Shown: positions 7,995 to 18,329, counted from the first letter of the stretch. The stretch is 46,577 nucleotides of DNA from a virus (IMGVR_UViG_3300043773_001254:1-46577), one strand, 5' to 3'. Numbers and translations: made by a program. Notes: generated by a model from the letters alone, not told the origin.

Positions 7995-10900
7995 TGCCGA
8001 CTCCTTACACGCAGCGGATACGGCAACTCCGGCAGGCGGCAGCAGCGAAAGAGGCGGCCGTCCGGGCGGCTGTAGAGGAGGCTGCGCTGGTTGCGGACCG
8101 GCAGCGGAGCCTGCCCAAGCCTCGCGGCATCCCTGTCGATGACGCTCCGATGCACATGGACCCGACGCCCGGCGAGGTGCCGCGTGGGCCGGAAGGCGTT
8201 GGGACCAGCGACATTCCTCCGCAGGCTCCAGAGGAAACCCTGCTGCGGGTCAATGAGATTGCGCCCGAAGACGCGCCAGAAATCTACCGCCTGCTCAAGC
8301 GACTCGGCAACGAAGGCCCGCAATCGTTGCGTGAGGAAGAACTCCTGCTGCTGATTCGGGCCGGAGCCGACCCAGACCGGCTCATGGCCGGGCCGCTTCC
8401 GCCCGCGCAGGTGCAGGCGATTCTGCGAAAGGTCGCCAACGAGGGCGCGCTGACGCCAGAGGAACTGGCAGGCTTGCACCGCAGCAACGTGGACGACGAC
8501 CTCGACGCATCGTCCACGCCCATTGAGACAGACGCGACCGACCCGCGCAACAACATCACGCCCAATCGCGTGCGGGTGGGCGACATCGACAGTCTGGCCC
8601 AGCAGATTGCCGCCGTCACCGCCGACCCGGAGCCCGTGTCCGCCACGACGCTGCGCCGGCTGCAACGCGGCGTGGATCGTGCCATGCAAGACCCGGACGC
8701 CAGAGCGGAACTCCTGGCGCATCCTTCTCTGGCTGCTGGCATCGAGAACATCAAGTCCAAGACCGACCCCGCTGCCCGTCAGGCAGCGATGGACGCCGCC
8801 CAGTCCCGGCTCGACAGGCTGGCCGAAATGGCTGGCATTGGAAACCGGGAGCGTGCCTTTGATCGGCTGGAGTCTGCCGCCGATGCCCGTGCTGTCGCCG
8901 CCGCCCCACGACCGGCCCCCGCCTCCGCCGCGCCGGCTGACGTGCGTGCTGCTCGCAGCCGGCTGGAGGCGAACCTGCCGGAGGGGGACTGGAACGCGCT
9001 GACAGAGGTGTTCAACAACCTCGACCCAGAACGCAAGGAAGCGGTGCTGGCACGCCTGTCTTCTGGCCGCTCGCTTGAGCCGCTGGTCGGCGGCCGGGCT
9101 GGCGTCGATCCGGCCGTGTTCAAGCAGCGCCGCATCAAGGGAGAGGACGAGGCGTTGTCGCTGGAGGGTGCCGCAGTCTCCACGCCACACCCGATGGGCG
9201 TGCGTGAGGGCGTGCGAGACATGACCGCTGCCCGTCCTTTCATCGAGTCCAAACTGGACCGCAGCACTGGCGAACTATCGTTTTCCCCAAACTCCCGTGC
9301 CGAGTTGGCGCGCGGGGCGAACGAACTGGAAGACGCCCTCATTCGCCTTGACGCAGCGATGCGGTCTGGCGACGAGGAAGCAGTCGCGGCGGCACGCGAT
9401 GCGGTGCTGGACTTCCAGACCCGCCCAATGCCCGACGACGAGCGGCAGGCAATCATGGAGTCTGCCAAGCAGTCTTTTCTGCTTCGGAAACAGGCCGAGT
9501 CCGAGTTGCGCAACGCCATCATCGGCACCGATCCGCTGTATGTGGACGAACAGTCCCGCATGATCCGTGAGGCCGTGCAGCCGGCTCCTCGACCGGCGAT
9601 TGCTCCGGGAGCCAGGACGCCCATCGTGCCGACGGAGGAACTCGGGCGGGCCGACCTTCCTTCTGCTGCGGACGACGCCTTTGCGGAAGCGGCCGAACGC
9701 GACGTGCGTCTGGACAAGCAGGCACCGCAGGGCGGCCTGACGCAGGCCCAGCGCCGCAGCATCTTGCAATTCAAGGGCCGCAAACCAAACAAGTTGCCAC
9801 TCGCCTTCAAGGGCGACGACACGCTCAATCCGCATGAGTCGCGGCCTCGTGGATCGCGGGGACCAGGAACGACCGACCGAGACGCCATCAAGCAGGCAGA
9901 GGAACTCCAGGCCGCCATCCAGGAGTCTGGTGTCGAACTGCAACTGGCACGACTGCAAGTGGCACTGGCACGCCGGGCTCCACTCAGCGGCCAGAGCGTG
10001 TCTCCGGAGGATTTGCAAGAGGCCGTGTCGCGTCTGGAGGGGGCTCGGGTCGTTCACCGCCGGTTGCTGGACATGCAGGACGACCTGTTCGAGCCTCGCC
10101 TAGTGCATGAGGCGTCGGGGCGCGTCGAGCCTGCACGGGCGGGAATGACTTCGGACAACGTGCCGAAGGGCTATGTGCTGGAGCGTGGCTATCGCCCGGC
10201 CGGAGATGGCAAACTGAACGCCGCCGGCCAGCAGGAAACCATCGACAACTTTATTGTCACGATTGTCGGCGGGCGTCCAAAGGCCCAGCCAACACTCGAC
10301 CGCATCAGCCAAGACCTGACGCCTGCCGAGCGGGCCGTGCTGAACAACGATGCCACGCAGAAGTTGGGCGAGCGCGGCGTTGACACCCTTGACCTTCTGC
10401 CGGAGTCGCCAGACGACGAGGTTGTGGGGCTGGGCCAGGATGGCCGCAGGGGCCGAATGGGCAGCACGCAGCAGGACAGCCGAGTCCAGGCTGCGCTTCG
10501 CGGGCTGTACGAAGACAACAACCCGCTGGATCTACAGTTTGAGGACGGCGGGTTCACCTACAACGTGTTTGAAAATGCCGAGCAGGCGGCTGACGACCTG
10601 CTCCGTCGGCAGACCATCTTCAAGCCCGGCACGCCTTCGTGGGACTACGCGAAGGAAAAGATCACCAACGCCATCGTGGATACCTACACGCCCGGCGGCC
10701 GCATGAGTGAGACGCCGCCTCCGGCGACGACCATCGGGCAGGAGTCGCGTGCGAAGGAACTGGCCGAGATCAAGCGGACTCCGGCGGGCGGAACGACCGG
10801 CACCCCAGCCCGCGACCTGCGAGATGGCACGTCGCAAGATCCGGCTCAAGTGCCGAGCGAGCAGGGAGCGTGGCCGTCCGGGAGGATGAAACAGCGTGCC

Positions 10901-12025
10901 GCAGAGGGGCCGAACCCACGCACCAACGTGCGTGGCGAATCTCCGGTTCCGGCAGCACCGGAGGAGGACGGCCCCGACCTGACTCAGTTCCCGAGCAGGC
11001 CGGCAGCGTTGCCAAGCGATGCCGAACTGGAGGCCGCCAAGTTCCCGGACGCGGATGCCGACCCGGTTCCTGGCACCACCCGCCGCACCCGCCGCAAGAA
11101 GGCCGCCTCCGCCGAAGACGAGAAGTTGGACGCCTCCGACACCACCATCATCGACCCGGAAGGCGGCGATCTTGCCGGCGGTGCTGCCCGCAGCGACGAC
11201 GACATCCGGGCGGAGATCGAGCAGGAGGCACAGCAAATCTACGACGAGGAGTACCGGGCCAACATCGACAGTGGCATGGACGCCTCCGAAGCCGCCGCAG
11301 AGGCACGTTCCTCCAGGAACAAGCACGTCGCCACGCAGACTGCCGCCCGCATCAAGCCCACTGGCGGAGCCCCGCTTCTGGACGGTGCCGCACCCCAAGC
11401 CGCCGAGAAGCCGAAGGGCCGAAGGGGAGGCGGGAGAAGGGGCAAGAAAGACGCCGCTCAGGCGGCGGACGCAGCCGAATCGGCACCGGCCACTAACCCT
11501 GAGTCCGGAGTCAGCGAGGCTTTGGGTGGTGATGCGGAACTGCCGACTTCGCCAGCCAACTGGCCCGAAGGCATGCGTCCAAGCACCCGCGACCCGCTTG
11601 AAGGCCCGGAGAACTGGCCGGATGGCATGGTCCGAAGGGCTGATGACGCAGCCGAAGTCACTCCAACGCCAGACACGCCGCAGCCACAACCCCAGCCCGC
11701 ACCGGACAAGAAAGGTAGGTGGCCTTGGAAGGGGATGCTTGCAGGAGCGGCTGGCGCTGGCGCTGTCGGGCTGGGCATCGCGTCCCGTGTGGGCGGCACC
11801 CGCGACATCACCGACATCCCAATCCCTCCTGGAGGCGGCGGTGGTGGTCGTGGTCCGGGAGGAGACTTCTACCCGGTGCCGGGCGGGACCGACGGGGCTG
11901 GCCTCATGGACGAGCAGGCGGCTCAGGAGGCAGCGATCCTCCGGGCTCTCGACAGGATTCGCGGCTCTCGCGGTGGCGGCCCGGTCCAGTACCAGACCAT
12001 GCAGAACTACACAGAGGGGAGATGA
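7994..12025 (+). CDS. Giant internal/ejection-type virion protein (1343 aa)
   Basis: Starts at ATG 7994 (TAATG overlap). The reading frame is open further left, but that part only shadows the preceding gene. The protein is mostly charged Ala/Arg/Glu helices with Pro-rich linkers. Near residues 1240-1262 a tryptophan-flanked WPWKGMLAGAAGAG hydrophobic stretch followed by a Gly-rich loop looks like a membrane-active segment. No enzyme motif was seen. Together with the next two large genes this matches the set of internal proteins that podoviruses eject into the cell envelope. Identification rests on size, composition and position. Confidence 0.6.
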   Translation: MPTPYTQRIRQLRQAAAAKEAAVRAAVEEAALVADRQRSLPKPRGIPVDDAPMHMDPTPGEVPRGPEGVGTSDIPPQAPEETLLRVNEIAPEDAPEIYRLLKRLGNEGPQSLREEELLLLIRAGADPDRLMAGPLPPAQVQAILRKVANEGALTPEELAGLHRSNVDDDLDASSTPIETDATDPRNNITPNRVRVGDIDSLAQQIAAVTADPEPVSATTLRRLQRGVDRAMQDPDARAELLAHPSLAAGIENIKSKTDPAARQAAMDAAQSRLDRLAEMAGIGNRERAFDRLESAADARAVAAAPRPAPASAAPADVRAARSRLEANLPEGDWNALTEVFNNLDPERKEAVLARLSSGRSLEPLVGGRAGVDPAVFKQRRIKGEDEALSLEGAAVSTPHPMGVREGVRDMTAARPFIESKLDRSTGELSFSPNSRAELARGANELEDALIRLDAAMRSGDEEAVAAARDAVLDFQTRPMPDDERQAIMESAKQSFLLRKQAESELRNAIIGTDPLYVDEQSRMIREAVQPAPRPAIAPGARTPIVPTEELGRADLPSAADDAFAEAAERDVRLDKQAPQGGLTQAQRRSILQFKGRKPNKLPLAFKGDDTLNPHESRPRGSRGPGTTDRDAIKQAEELQAAIQESGVELQLARLQVALARRAPLSGQSVSPEDLQEAVSRLEGARVVHRRLLDMQDDLFEPRLVHEASGRVEPARAGMTSDNVPKGYVLERGYRPAGDGKLNAAGQQETIDNFIVTIVGGRPKAQPTLDRISQDLTPAERAVLNNDATQKLGERGVDTLDLLPESPDDEVVGLGQDGRRGRMGSTQQDSRVQAALRGLYEDNNPLDLQFEDGGFTYNVFENAEQAADDLLRRQTIFKPGTPSWDYAKEKITNAIVDTYTPGGRMSETPPPATTIGQESRAKELAEIKRTPAGGTTGTPARDLRDGTSQDPAQVPSEQGAWPSGRMKQRAAEGPNPRTNVRGESPVPAAPEEDGPDLTQFPSRPAALPSDAELEAAKFPDADADPVPGTTRRTRRKKAASAEDEKLDASDTTIIDPEGGDLAGGAARSDDDIRAEIEQEAQQIYDEEYRANIDSGMDASEAAAEARSSRNKHVATQTAARIKPTGGAPLLDGAAPQAAEKPKGRRGGGRRGKKDAAQAADAAESAPATNPESGVSEALGGDAELPTSPANWPEGMRPSTRDPLEGPENWPDGMVRRADDAAEVTPTPDTPQPQPQPAPDKKGRWPWKGMLAGAAGAGAVGLGIASRVGGTRDITDIPIPPGGGGGGRGPGGDFYPVPGGTDGAGLMDEQAAQEAAILRALDRIRGSRGGGPVQYQTMQNYTEGR

Positions 12026-12028
12026 TTC

Positions 12029-13888
12029 ATGGCGACGGCAGATGACATTCGGCGGCTGCAAGAGGCCCACCGTCAGTTGCAGGCGGAGCGAGCAGCCCGA
12101 CAAGAGGCGGAGCCGGCCGAGCCTGACGCCGGCCAGCCTCCCCCCATGACTGTTGGCGATCCGGATCGCACTGTTTCCCCTCGCACGGTGGCGCATGCCA
12201 CCACCGTCTTGCGCGGCATGCAGCCGCAACCAGAGGGCCGCAGTCCATCGCAAGAAAACGCCCAGACGTTTGCCGACACCCAGCGGGGATTGGAGTCTGG
12301 CATCCTGCCCGGCGAGGAGCAGGTCACGAGCCAGGACACGTTCCGTCAGTTGACCGCTGACGAGCAAGCGGCCCTGCGACGCAAGTACGAAACGGGCGGG
12401 CACGCCGAGACGATGAAGTGGGAGGACTGGCTGGCCGACAACTTTGGCGACGACCCGCCAGACGCTCGCCTGCAAATGATGCGGGGCTCTGCCACCAGCA
12501 CGCCACGCCTCTCAATCGGCAGAGACGAAAGCCTCAAGCCGGGAGAGAACAGCCCGCTGGCTCGCTCGCGACTGGCCGCCGGAAAGCCGCTGCCGGAGGG
12601 CCGAGAGCCCCACCAGTATTCTCCGCAGCAGCGCCGCACGATGCAGCGGAACGTCCACAATCCGGAAGTTCCGATGACGCCGTTCGGTGGCACTTTCACC
12701 CTCAACGAGGACGGGGCGATGTCGTCGCGGGCACCCGCCCCGCAGTCCATGCAGGAAGCGGCGGCGATTGCCAAAGATCAAGGCGAGTTCTCGCCCAGCC
12801 ACGTCATCGCACTGGCTCAGGCTTACGGCATCGACGCCCAGCAGTACGGCGACGACATCGACATGCTGCGGGCCGACGTGATGCGGGAAAAGGAGCGGCA
12901 CGACCGGCTGGCGACCAAGTACGACATCAAGCCTACCCCGATGGGTGCCACTCGGTACGCCGCCAACCCGCAGAAGATGAGTGAGGCACGGGCGGCGCGT
13001 GAAGCGCAGGCGACTCCCGAACGGAGACTGGAGTTGGCCCAGACGCTCCTGACCCGGTACGGCCGCCTGCTGACCCCAGAAGACCGGGCCGCGATCCAGG
13101 AGTACGTCAAGACTCCAGATGGGTTCACGAAACTCCGCGAACTCAACCAGATGAAGCGGATCGAACTGGCCGACAAGGGGGCTCAGGCGTGGCGTGACCG
13201 GCAGGCCAACTTCCGAATGACCACCGACCTCAACAACCCCCGCTACGCTCCGGGATTCTACCTGCGGTCGCTGATCGACGCCGCCCGCAACGGCGACCCG
13301 GTGATGCTCTCGACGGTGAACGACATCGCCGGCAACCCGATGGGTGCCCAGCGGGCGATGGACTTGGCGATGGCCGAGCGTGCCGGTGCTGCACAACTGG
13401 CACAGTCCGAGATGGCGGCGCGGAATAAGCCGGGCGACGACCAAAAGCCGCTTGGGCAGCAGTTGAGTACCGAGTTTGCTTCAGCGCTCTCCATCAGCGA
13501 CCCATCGCTCCAGCGCGAAGCAGTGCGGACGATCATCGCTCGCAATCCCGCTAACCAGAACCTCGCACCGGCGGATGTCGATGCCCGCGCAAGGGAAATC
13601 ATCGCGACGCACTTTGCTCGATCCAACCCGTCGCACCCGGCCGTGCAAGAACACCTACGTTCGCTGATGGCAAACAAGCCGGCGTTCGTCAAGTTTGCCG
13701 AAGAATCGCTGGGACTGACGGCCGACCAGGCCAATCAACTCCACTCGCAGGCCGCAGGCGGCGGATGGCGTGGCTTCGGCCAGGCGATTGGCAACGCGCT
13801 TGGACTGCTTGCTCCGGGAGCGCCGATAGCCATTGGGGCAAAGATCGGGGCAGAGATGGGTGCCGGCATGTCGCGACCTAGCCGATGA
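12029..13888 (+). CDS. Large helical internal-virion-type protein (619 aa)
   Basis: ATG 12029 has GGGGAG before it and sits 3 nt after the previous stop. Residues 1-60 form a Gln/Arg/Glu coiled coil, 60-230 are polar and Pro-rich, and 270-560 are dense charged helices. The last 45 residues are Gly/Ala-rich and hydrophobic (LGLLAPGAPIAIGAKIGAEMGAG), as in the giant upstream protein. It ends with an ATGA overlap. It is likely a partner in the ejected complex; no catalytic motif is visible. Confidence 0.6.
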   Translation: MATADDIRRLQEAHRQLQAERAARQEAEPAEPDAGQPPPMTVGDPDRTVSPRTVAHATTVLRGMQPQPEGRSPSQENAQTFADTQRGLESGILPGEEQVTSQDTFRQLTADEQAALRRKYETGGHAETMKWEDWLADNFGDDPPDARLQMMRGSATSTPRLSIGRDESLKPGENSPLARSRLAAGKPLPEGREPHQYSPQQRRTMQRNVHNPEVPMTPFGGTFTLNEDGAMSSRAPAPQSMQEAAAIAKDQGEFSPSHVIALAQAYGIDAQQYGDDIDMLRADVMREKERHDRLATKYDIKPTPMGATRYAANPQKMSEARAAREAQATPERRLELAQTLLTRYGRLLTPEDRAAIQEYVKTPDGFTKLRELNQMKRIELADKGAQAWRDRQANFRMTTDLNNPRYAPGFYLRSLIDAARNGDPVMLSTVNDIAGNPMGAQRAMDLAMAERAGAAQLAQSEMAARNKPGDDQKPLGQQLSTEFASALSISDPSLQREAVRTIIARNPANQNLAPADVDARAREIIATHFARSNPSHPAVQEHLRSLMANKPAFVKFAEESLGLTADQANQLHSQAAGGGWRGFGQAIGNALGLLAPGAPIAIGAKIGAEMGAGMSRPSR

Positions 13889-16800
13889 ACATCTTTGAAG
13901 GCGGCCTGTTTGAGGACGAGCGGAAACGCAGGCGTCCCGCCGGCTACATCCCGCTGTTTGACGACGCCCTGCTGGCTGACGAGCCAGTAGCGGAGGAGGC
14001 TGTCACTCCGGAGGAGCGGAACTCGGTCCTGGCAGAGATCGGTGCCGTCACGGGTGGCACCCTGTCTCGCGTCGGGGACGCTCTGGCGATGCCAGGCGAC
14101 TACGCTCGCGGGCTGCTGGCCGGCAGGACTGGCGAGCGAGTGACCGGCCGAGAACTCAACCGCATGGCTGGGCTGGCCGGGCCGGAAGACAACTGGCTGA
14201 ACTTCGCGGGCGGGCTGGCGACCGAACTCATCACCGATCCATTGGCCCTGTTGAGCGGCCCGGCAAAGGCTCTGACCCCAGCCGGAAAGGCCGCAGCCAA
14301 GTTGGCCGGCACCACCGGGAACCTGCTCGACACCGCCCCGACGGCCATGACCCGGAAGGCCATCTCGGAGGGCTGGCTGGCAAAGCCGCCTCCCGGCACC
14401 ACGCAGGTCACTCCCAGCCTCCCGATGGTCGCAGAACGCACCAGGAAGGCTTTGGAGGACACTGGACGCACGATCAGTACCTTTGATCCTGCGACGGTCG
14501 GTCGGCCGCTGTACGGCACCAGGACGGCCCGTAGAGCGGGCACGCTGGACGACCTCATCAAGTACGCCGACGACCCGGATGCGGCAGAGGCGTCCGCCCG
14601 CCAGTTGCTCGGGGATGCCCAACTTGCCCAGATTCGCAACCAGCCTCTCGCCAAGTCGTTTGGCATCGGCATGCCGCTGGGCGACCCGATGATCGTGGGC
14701 GACTTTCTGGGGAAGGGCTTTGGCGACAAGTACGCCGACGTGCTGGACACCATCGGGCAGGCGACCCGGTGGAGCATGCTCGGCAGGGGCTTGGCCGCAG
14801 GGTTCGACGCCCGCGTGGGCGGCAAGATCGACGCAGAGGAGCAGATCACCAACATCGCCAACTGGCAGGCCAGGAAGGTCGGTGGTGGTGCCGAGACGGC
14901 CGACCACACGCTTCGCCTGTCCCGCCTGCGGTCGGCCCACCCGGACGTGTTCTCGCAGGAGGGCAACGAGCGGCTCGGCAGATACCTGGAGGGTGCCGCC
15001 GTCCGCACTCCGGAGGACGTGCAGTACGTCAACAGCCGCCCGGCACTCAAGGAGTACGCCGACTGGTGGGCCTCCAAGCGGGACACTTCGCTGGGGGCAC
15101 GCCGAGAACTGGGGCTCAATGGCGAGCCGCTCACCGACCAGTACGGCATCGACTACCTGCCCCGTCGAGCCGACCCCGCCCTAGAGATGGAGGCCCGCAC
15201 CGACCGCAAAATCGGCAGTGCGTTGTCGTACATGACGACGGATGCCCTGCGGCGAACCGACGCCATGTCAGTTCCCGGTGGCCGCTCCACGATCATGGAA
15301 CTGTCCCAAGACGCCAACGTCTCCGGCCCCAAGCGGCTGATGAAGACCGACGAGGAAGCGGCGGTCTACATCCAGGACCGACTCAATGCCCTTGTGACCG
15401 GCGATCAGCCGGAGGTCACGCTCAGTAAGGCCCGCAAGATCGCCCGCATCCTCAACGCCTTGCCGGAGCAGGCGACGAAGAAGATGCCGCTGTTCGGCCA
15501 GCATCCGACGGAAATGATCGGGTCGTATGTCCGCAACACGGGCGAGTCGCTGGGCACGGGCACCACGCTGCTTGACTCGCTGGCGACGTTCGCGGTGGAC
15601 CGGCCCTACAACTTGGTGGACACCAGCGCTCGCGGCACGCACGTCTCCCTGCCCAACGCCCTTCGCAGTCTGGGGCTCAAGACGTATGACGACGCTACTG
15701 ACCAAGTGTTCGACGCCCTGCCTGGCGGCGGCCTGCGGGACATCACGCCACAAGTCGGTGCCGCCCAGCAGATGCGGGAGCGGCTCGCCAAGTTGCTTGG
15801 CAAAGACCCGGATGAAATCAACCTCAACCAGTTCTCCATCCCGGAGGAACACGTCAGGCGGCTGACTCGGGCCAAAGACCTGTACAGCACGGGCGAGGCG
15901 TCGGGTGCCTTGATGAAGTACCTCGACCACTACACGCAGGCATGGCGTGGCTCGATCTTGGCGTGGCCCTCTCGGGCCGTCCGCGACCTCTACTCGGGTG
16001 CGATCAGTAATTGGCTGGAGGGGGCACTGGACTGGGATTCCGTCCGGGCGGCGAAGGCACTGGTCATGGAGGGACCGGACAGCCAGAAGTTCCGCAGCAC
16101 GCTGGCGTCGATTCCCCGCTACGCCAACGACGATGGGCTGGCCCAGTTCTATGCCGACCTGTCCAGCACGGGACTCGTCAGCGGCGGATCGGCCAGCGAC
16201 CTCAGTGCCAGCGTGGCAGGCCAGCGGGCGATGGACAACCTCGTGGGATCGGACCCCATCAGCATGGCGTCCATCGGCCGCGAACTCGGAAAGGGCTGGA
16301 ACTCGCAGGATTTCTTCAGTTGGAGATCCAAACTCACGCCGCTGGTCGAGCAGACCAATCCGCTCTTGCGTGCAGGGGATCGGATGAACTCGCTGACCGA
16401 TGGCGTCAATCGCCTCACCGGATACCTGTCGCTGCTCAAGCAGGGCTACGATCCGATGGCTGCTGCGGCGGCGATGAAACGAGCCCACATCGACTACGCA
16501 TCCCTATCCGGGATGGAGAAATCGCTGCTGAAGGCGGTTTTTCCCTGGTACTCCTACCAAAGTAGGATTTTCCGCGAAGTGCTGCGGCAACTGGCAGAGC
16601 GACCGGGCGGACGGTACGGACAAATGATCCGGGCCACCGAAGCGGTGCAAGACGAGGGCGAGGACACGTACATCCCGTCTTACCTGCGGTCGCAGTTCGC
16701 CTTCCCGATCCCGGAGGCGTTCGGTGGCGTTCCTGCGCCGGGCACGCAGACCTACTTGACCGACATCGACGCACCGGGCTTCGACCAGATCAACATGATC

Positions 16801-17400
16801 GAGACTCCCGGCACTCTCGGCGGCATGGCGTCTGGGACGGCCCGCCAGATCGCCATGCAGACGCATCCCGGCATCCGCATGATCGCTGAGTTTGCATTCG
16901 GCAAAGACCTGTTCACCAACCGCCCGCTCTCGGAAGCGACCTCCTCGCTCGACGCTATTGCTCGTGCGGTGAGCGGCAACCCGCACGCCGATGTGCCGAC
17001 TTTCCCAGAGAAGTTGATCGAGGCGGCGCCGTTCGTTGGCCGTCCGCTGTACGTCGCGCGCTCGCTGCTCGATGATCGCGGCGGCCAGCCGCTCTTGCAT
17101 CGCTTCAGCAAGACCACCTTGAATGCCCTGTCCGGAATCAAGATCCGCGACGAGCCAGACGCGCTCGCGGATGCCGTGCGGCAGATCGAGGAGTCCATCG
17201 ACCCGTACACCCGCGAGTTCAAGCAGACCTATATCCCCGAGCATCTCCAGCCGGGAGTGCCGCAGTGGGCCTTGCAGCGGATGGCCGTCTCCCGAGCGCT
17301 CGGACGTGAACGTCGCGAGGCCCGGAAGAAGACCGCCAGCAAGGGGAAGAAGTCCAAGAAGCGGAAGTCCGACACCAGTGCCGTCTCCCTATTTGAGTAG
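13885..17400 (+). CDS. Very large virion protein with FPWYSYQ motif (1171 aa)
   Basis: ATGA overlap with the upstream gene. Residues 40-130 contain Ala/Gly-rich helices (TLSRVGDALAMPGDYARGLLAG). Around residue 890 is the aromatic segment VFPWYSYQSRIFREVLRQLAERPG, like the F(P/T)(W/F)Y(S/T)F... segment I remember from large internal virion proteins of podoviruses and large polyvalent phage proteins. The C-terminus is a Lys/Arg-rich tail. Its 3' end overlaps the convergent recombinase gene by 12 nt, leaving no room for a terminator. Placement as an internal/ejection protein is inference. Confidence 0.6.
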   Translation: MNIFEGGLFEDERKRRRPAGYIPLFDDALLADEPVAEEAVTPEERNSVLAEIGAVTGGTLSRVGDALAMPGDYARGLLAGRTGERVTGRELNRMAGLAGPEDNWLNFAGGLATELITDPLALLSGPAKALTPAGKAAAKLAGTTGNLLDTAPTAMTRKAISEGWLAKPPPGTTQVTPSLPMVAERTRKALEDTGRTISTFDPATVGRPLYGTRTARRAGTLDDLIKYADDPDAAEASARQLLGDAQLAQIRNQPLAKSFGIGMPLGDPMIVGDFLGKGFGDKYADVLDTIGQATRWSMLGRGLAAGFDARVGGKIDAEEQITNIANWQARKVGGGAETADHTLRLSRLRSAHPDVFSQEGNERLGRYLEGAAVRTPEDVQYVNSRPALKEYADWWASKRDTSLGARRELGLNGEPLTDQYGIDYLPRRADPALEMEARTDRKIGSALSYMTTDALRRTDAMSVPGGRSTIMELSQDANVSGPKRLMKTDEEAAVYIQDRLNALVTGDQPEVTLSKARKIARILNALPEQATKKMPLFGQHPTEMIGSYVRNTGESLGTGTTLLDSLATFAVDRPYNLVDTSARGTHVSLPNALRSLGLKTYDDATDQVFDALPGGGLRDITPQVGAAQQMRERLAKLLGKDPDEINLNQFSIPEEHVRRLTRAKDLYSTGEASGALMKYLDHYTQAWRGSILAWPSRAVRDLYSGAISNWLEGALDWDSVRAAKALVMEGPDSQKFRSTLASIPRYANDDGLAQFYADLSSTGLVSGGSASDLSASVAGQRAMDNLVGSDPISMASIGRELGKGWNSQDFFSWRSKLTPLVEQTNPLLRAGDRMNSLTDGVNRLTGYLSLLKQGYDPMAAAAAMKRAHIDYASLSGMEKSLLKAVFPWYSYQSRIFREVLRQLAERPGGRYGQMIRATEAVQDEGEDTYIPSYLRSQFAFPIPEAFGGVPAPGTQTYLTDIDAPGFDQINMIETPGTLGGMASGTARQIAMQTHPGIRMIAEFAFGKDLFTNRPLSEATSSLDAIARAVSGNPHADVPTFPEKLIEAAPFVGRPLYVARSLLDDRGGQPLLHRFSKTTLNALSGIKIRDEPDALADAVRQIEESIDPYTREFKQTYIPEHLQPGVPQWALQRMAVSRALGRERREARKKTASKGKKSKKRKSDTSAVSLFE

Positions 17401-18204
17401 GGTCGGCACCGACGGAATGTCTCTCCGCACCTGCGACCAGTCGATGTAGCAGCGTTCGGCCAGCCCGTGCGTCTTGTGGCCCAGATGCAGCCGGCCCTTG
17501 CCGGGATGCTCCATCTCGATGTGGGTGGCCCCGCTCCGCCTCAGCCACTTGGACGAGCCTCCGAGCCGGAGGGAGGACAGGTACGCCTGCATCCTCCGCC
17601 GGGCAGACCCCGACCTCATGACCCACCCAAGCACCCTTCCGTCAGGGGAGTGGGCCAGCATTTCATTGACCTCCTTGACGCAGGCCGGGCTGAGGACTTT
17701 GACGTGCGGCTCGCCGGTTTTGTGCTGGCCCCACCGGACTACGCCATCCGCAAAGTCTGAGCCGCGCATCTCCCACAAGTCCCCCAGCCGTGCCCCAGAT
17801 TCGTAGCCGAGAAGAATCCAGCACCGGAGGAACTGCCCCTCCGTGACCTTCGTTCTGCGAATCGTATTTCCGCGAAGGTAAGTCCCCTTGACAGCCGTAC
17901 AGCACTGTTCTAAAGTCCATGCCTTAGTGGGCTGTCGTGGCACTTTGATCTTGACGAGTCCGCGAGGCAGCGAATCAACTAGCCCGGTTTCGTAGGCCCA
18001 TCGCCACACGCTCAGAATCATGCGTCTTTCCGAATCAACCGAGATCGGCTTGACCTCAGCCATGCGACGAGTGAGGTGCCTGTTGACGGCTGGCACGGTC
18101 ATCGACTTGCATGAGCGGGCAAGCGCTCGCAGGTGTGACTGGTAGACGGGACTGACGCACCGGGATCGCAGGTACTTCTCGATCAAGGCATGGAGGCTGG
18201 TCAT
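17389..18204 (-). CDS. int: Tyrosine recombinase / integrase
   Basis: 271 aa from ATG 18204; a GTG at 18312 would add 36 residues but would cross the dyad-rich divergent region. The N-terminal 90 residues fit a SAM-like core-binding domain. Catalytic signature (numbered from 18204): Arg139 in GARLGDL, Lys162 in HKTGE, Arg222 in KWLRRSGATH, His243 in LGHK and nucleophile Tyr253 in CYID. The first position of the usual HxxR box is Lys. Such enzymes integrate phages or resolve genomes. It is the only minus gene between two plus operons, with the phage recombination genes diverging from it. No attachment core was found. Confidence 0.85.
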   Translation of the reverse strand: MTSLHALIEKYLRSRCVSPVYQSHLRALARSCKSMTVPAVNRHLTRRMAEVKPISVDSERRMILSVWRWAYETGLVDSLPRGLVKIKVPRQPTKAWTLEQCCTAVKGTYLRGNTIRRTKVTEGQFLRCWILLGYESGARLGDLWEMRGSDFADGVVRWGQHKTGEPHVKVLSPACVKEVNEMLAHSPDGRVLGWVMRSGSARRRMQAYLSSLRLGGSSKWLRRSGATHIEMEHPGKGRLHLGHKTHGLAERCYIDWSQVRRDIPSVPTLLK

Positions 18205-18328
18205 GACGTTTTCCACTGCGGAGGCAGCAGAAGGTGTGGACGAACTCGGCACTGTTGGTCGTGCCAATTCGACCGCTATTTCCGCTACGCCCGTCACTCT
18301 CGGTGCGCACACAACTCATGTACGCACC
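18205..18328. promoter_or_regulatory. Divergent int / nuclease control region
   Basis: About 125 nt between the preferred starts of the recombinase and the nuclease. Third-position GC is clearly lower here than in surrounding genes if it is read as codons, so I treat it as non-coding. It contains GGTCG(18257-18261)/CGACC(18270-18274) and GGCAC(18248-18252)/GTGCC(18261-18265) inverted repeats besides the large dyad listed separately. TTGGTC at 18255-18260 with TATTTC at 18277-18282 is only a weak promoter match. The palindrome TCATGA at 18202-18207 holds both possible ATG starts. Confidence 0.5.
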
Positions 18329-18329
18329 G
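18301..18329. promoter_or_regulatory. Operator-like dyad, 10-bp arms
   Basis: CGGTGCGCAC (18301-18310) and GTACGCACCG (18320-18329) form an inverted repeat with nine of ten positions matching and a 9-nt spacer. The left arm itself contains the palindrome GTGCGCAC. The right arm runs into the GTG preferred as the nuclease start, so a bound protein would block its expression and could also govern int. A phage repressor site is the simplest reading; an arm-type recombinase site is possible. Confidence 0.55.

Noticed and set aside
10532-12475. Minus-strand ORF of 647 aa
   Set aside because: Out-of-frame reading of the giant virion gene with Arg/Val-rich, unnatural composition.
17389-18312. Attachment site next to the recombinase
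   Set aside because: No repeat, tRNA fragment or core site could be seen; needs comparison with an integrated copy.
18203-18328. ATG 18203 as the exonuclease start
   Set aside because: Would cover the divergent control region with low GC at third positions, leaving no promoter space; kept only as an alternative.
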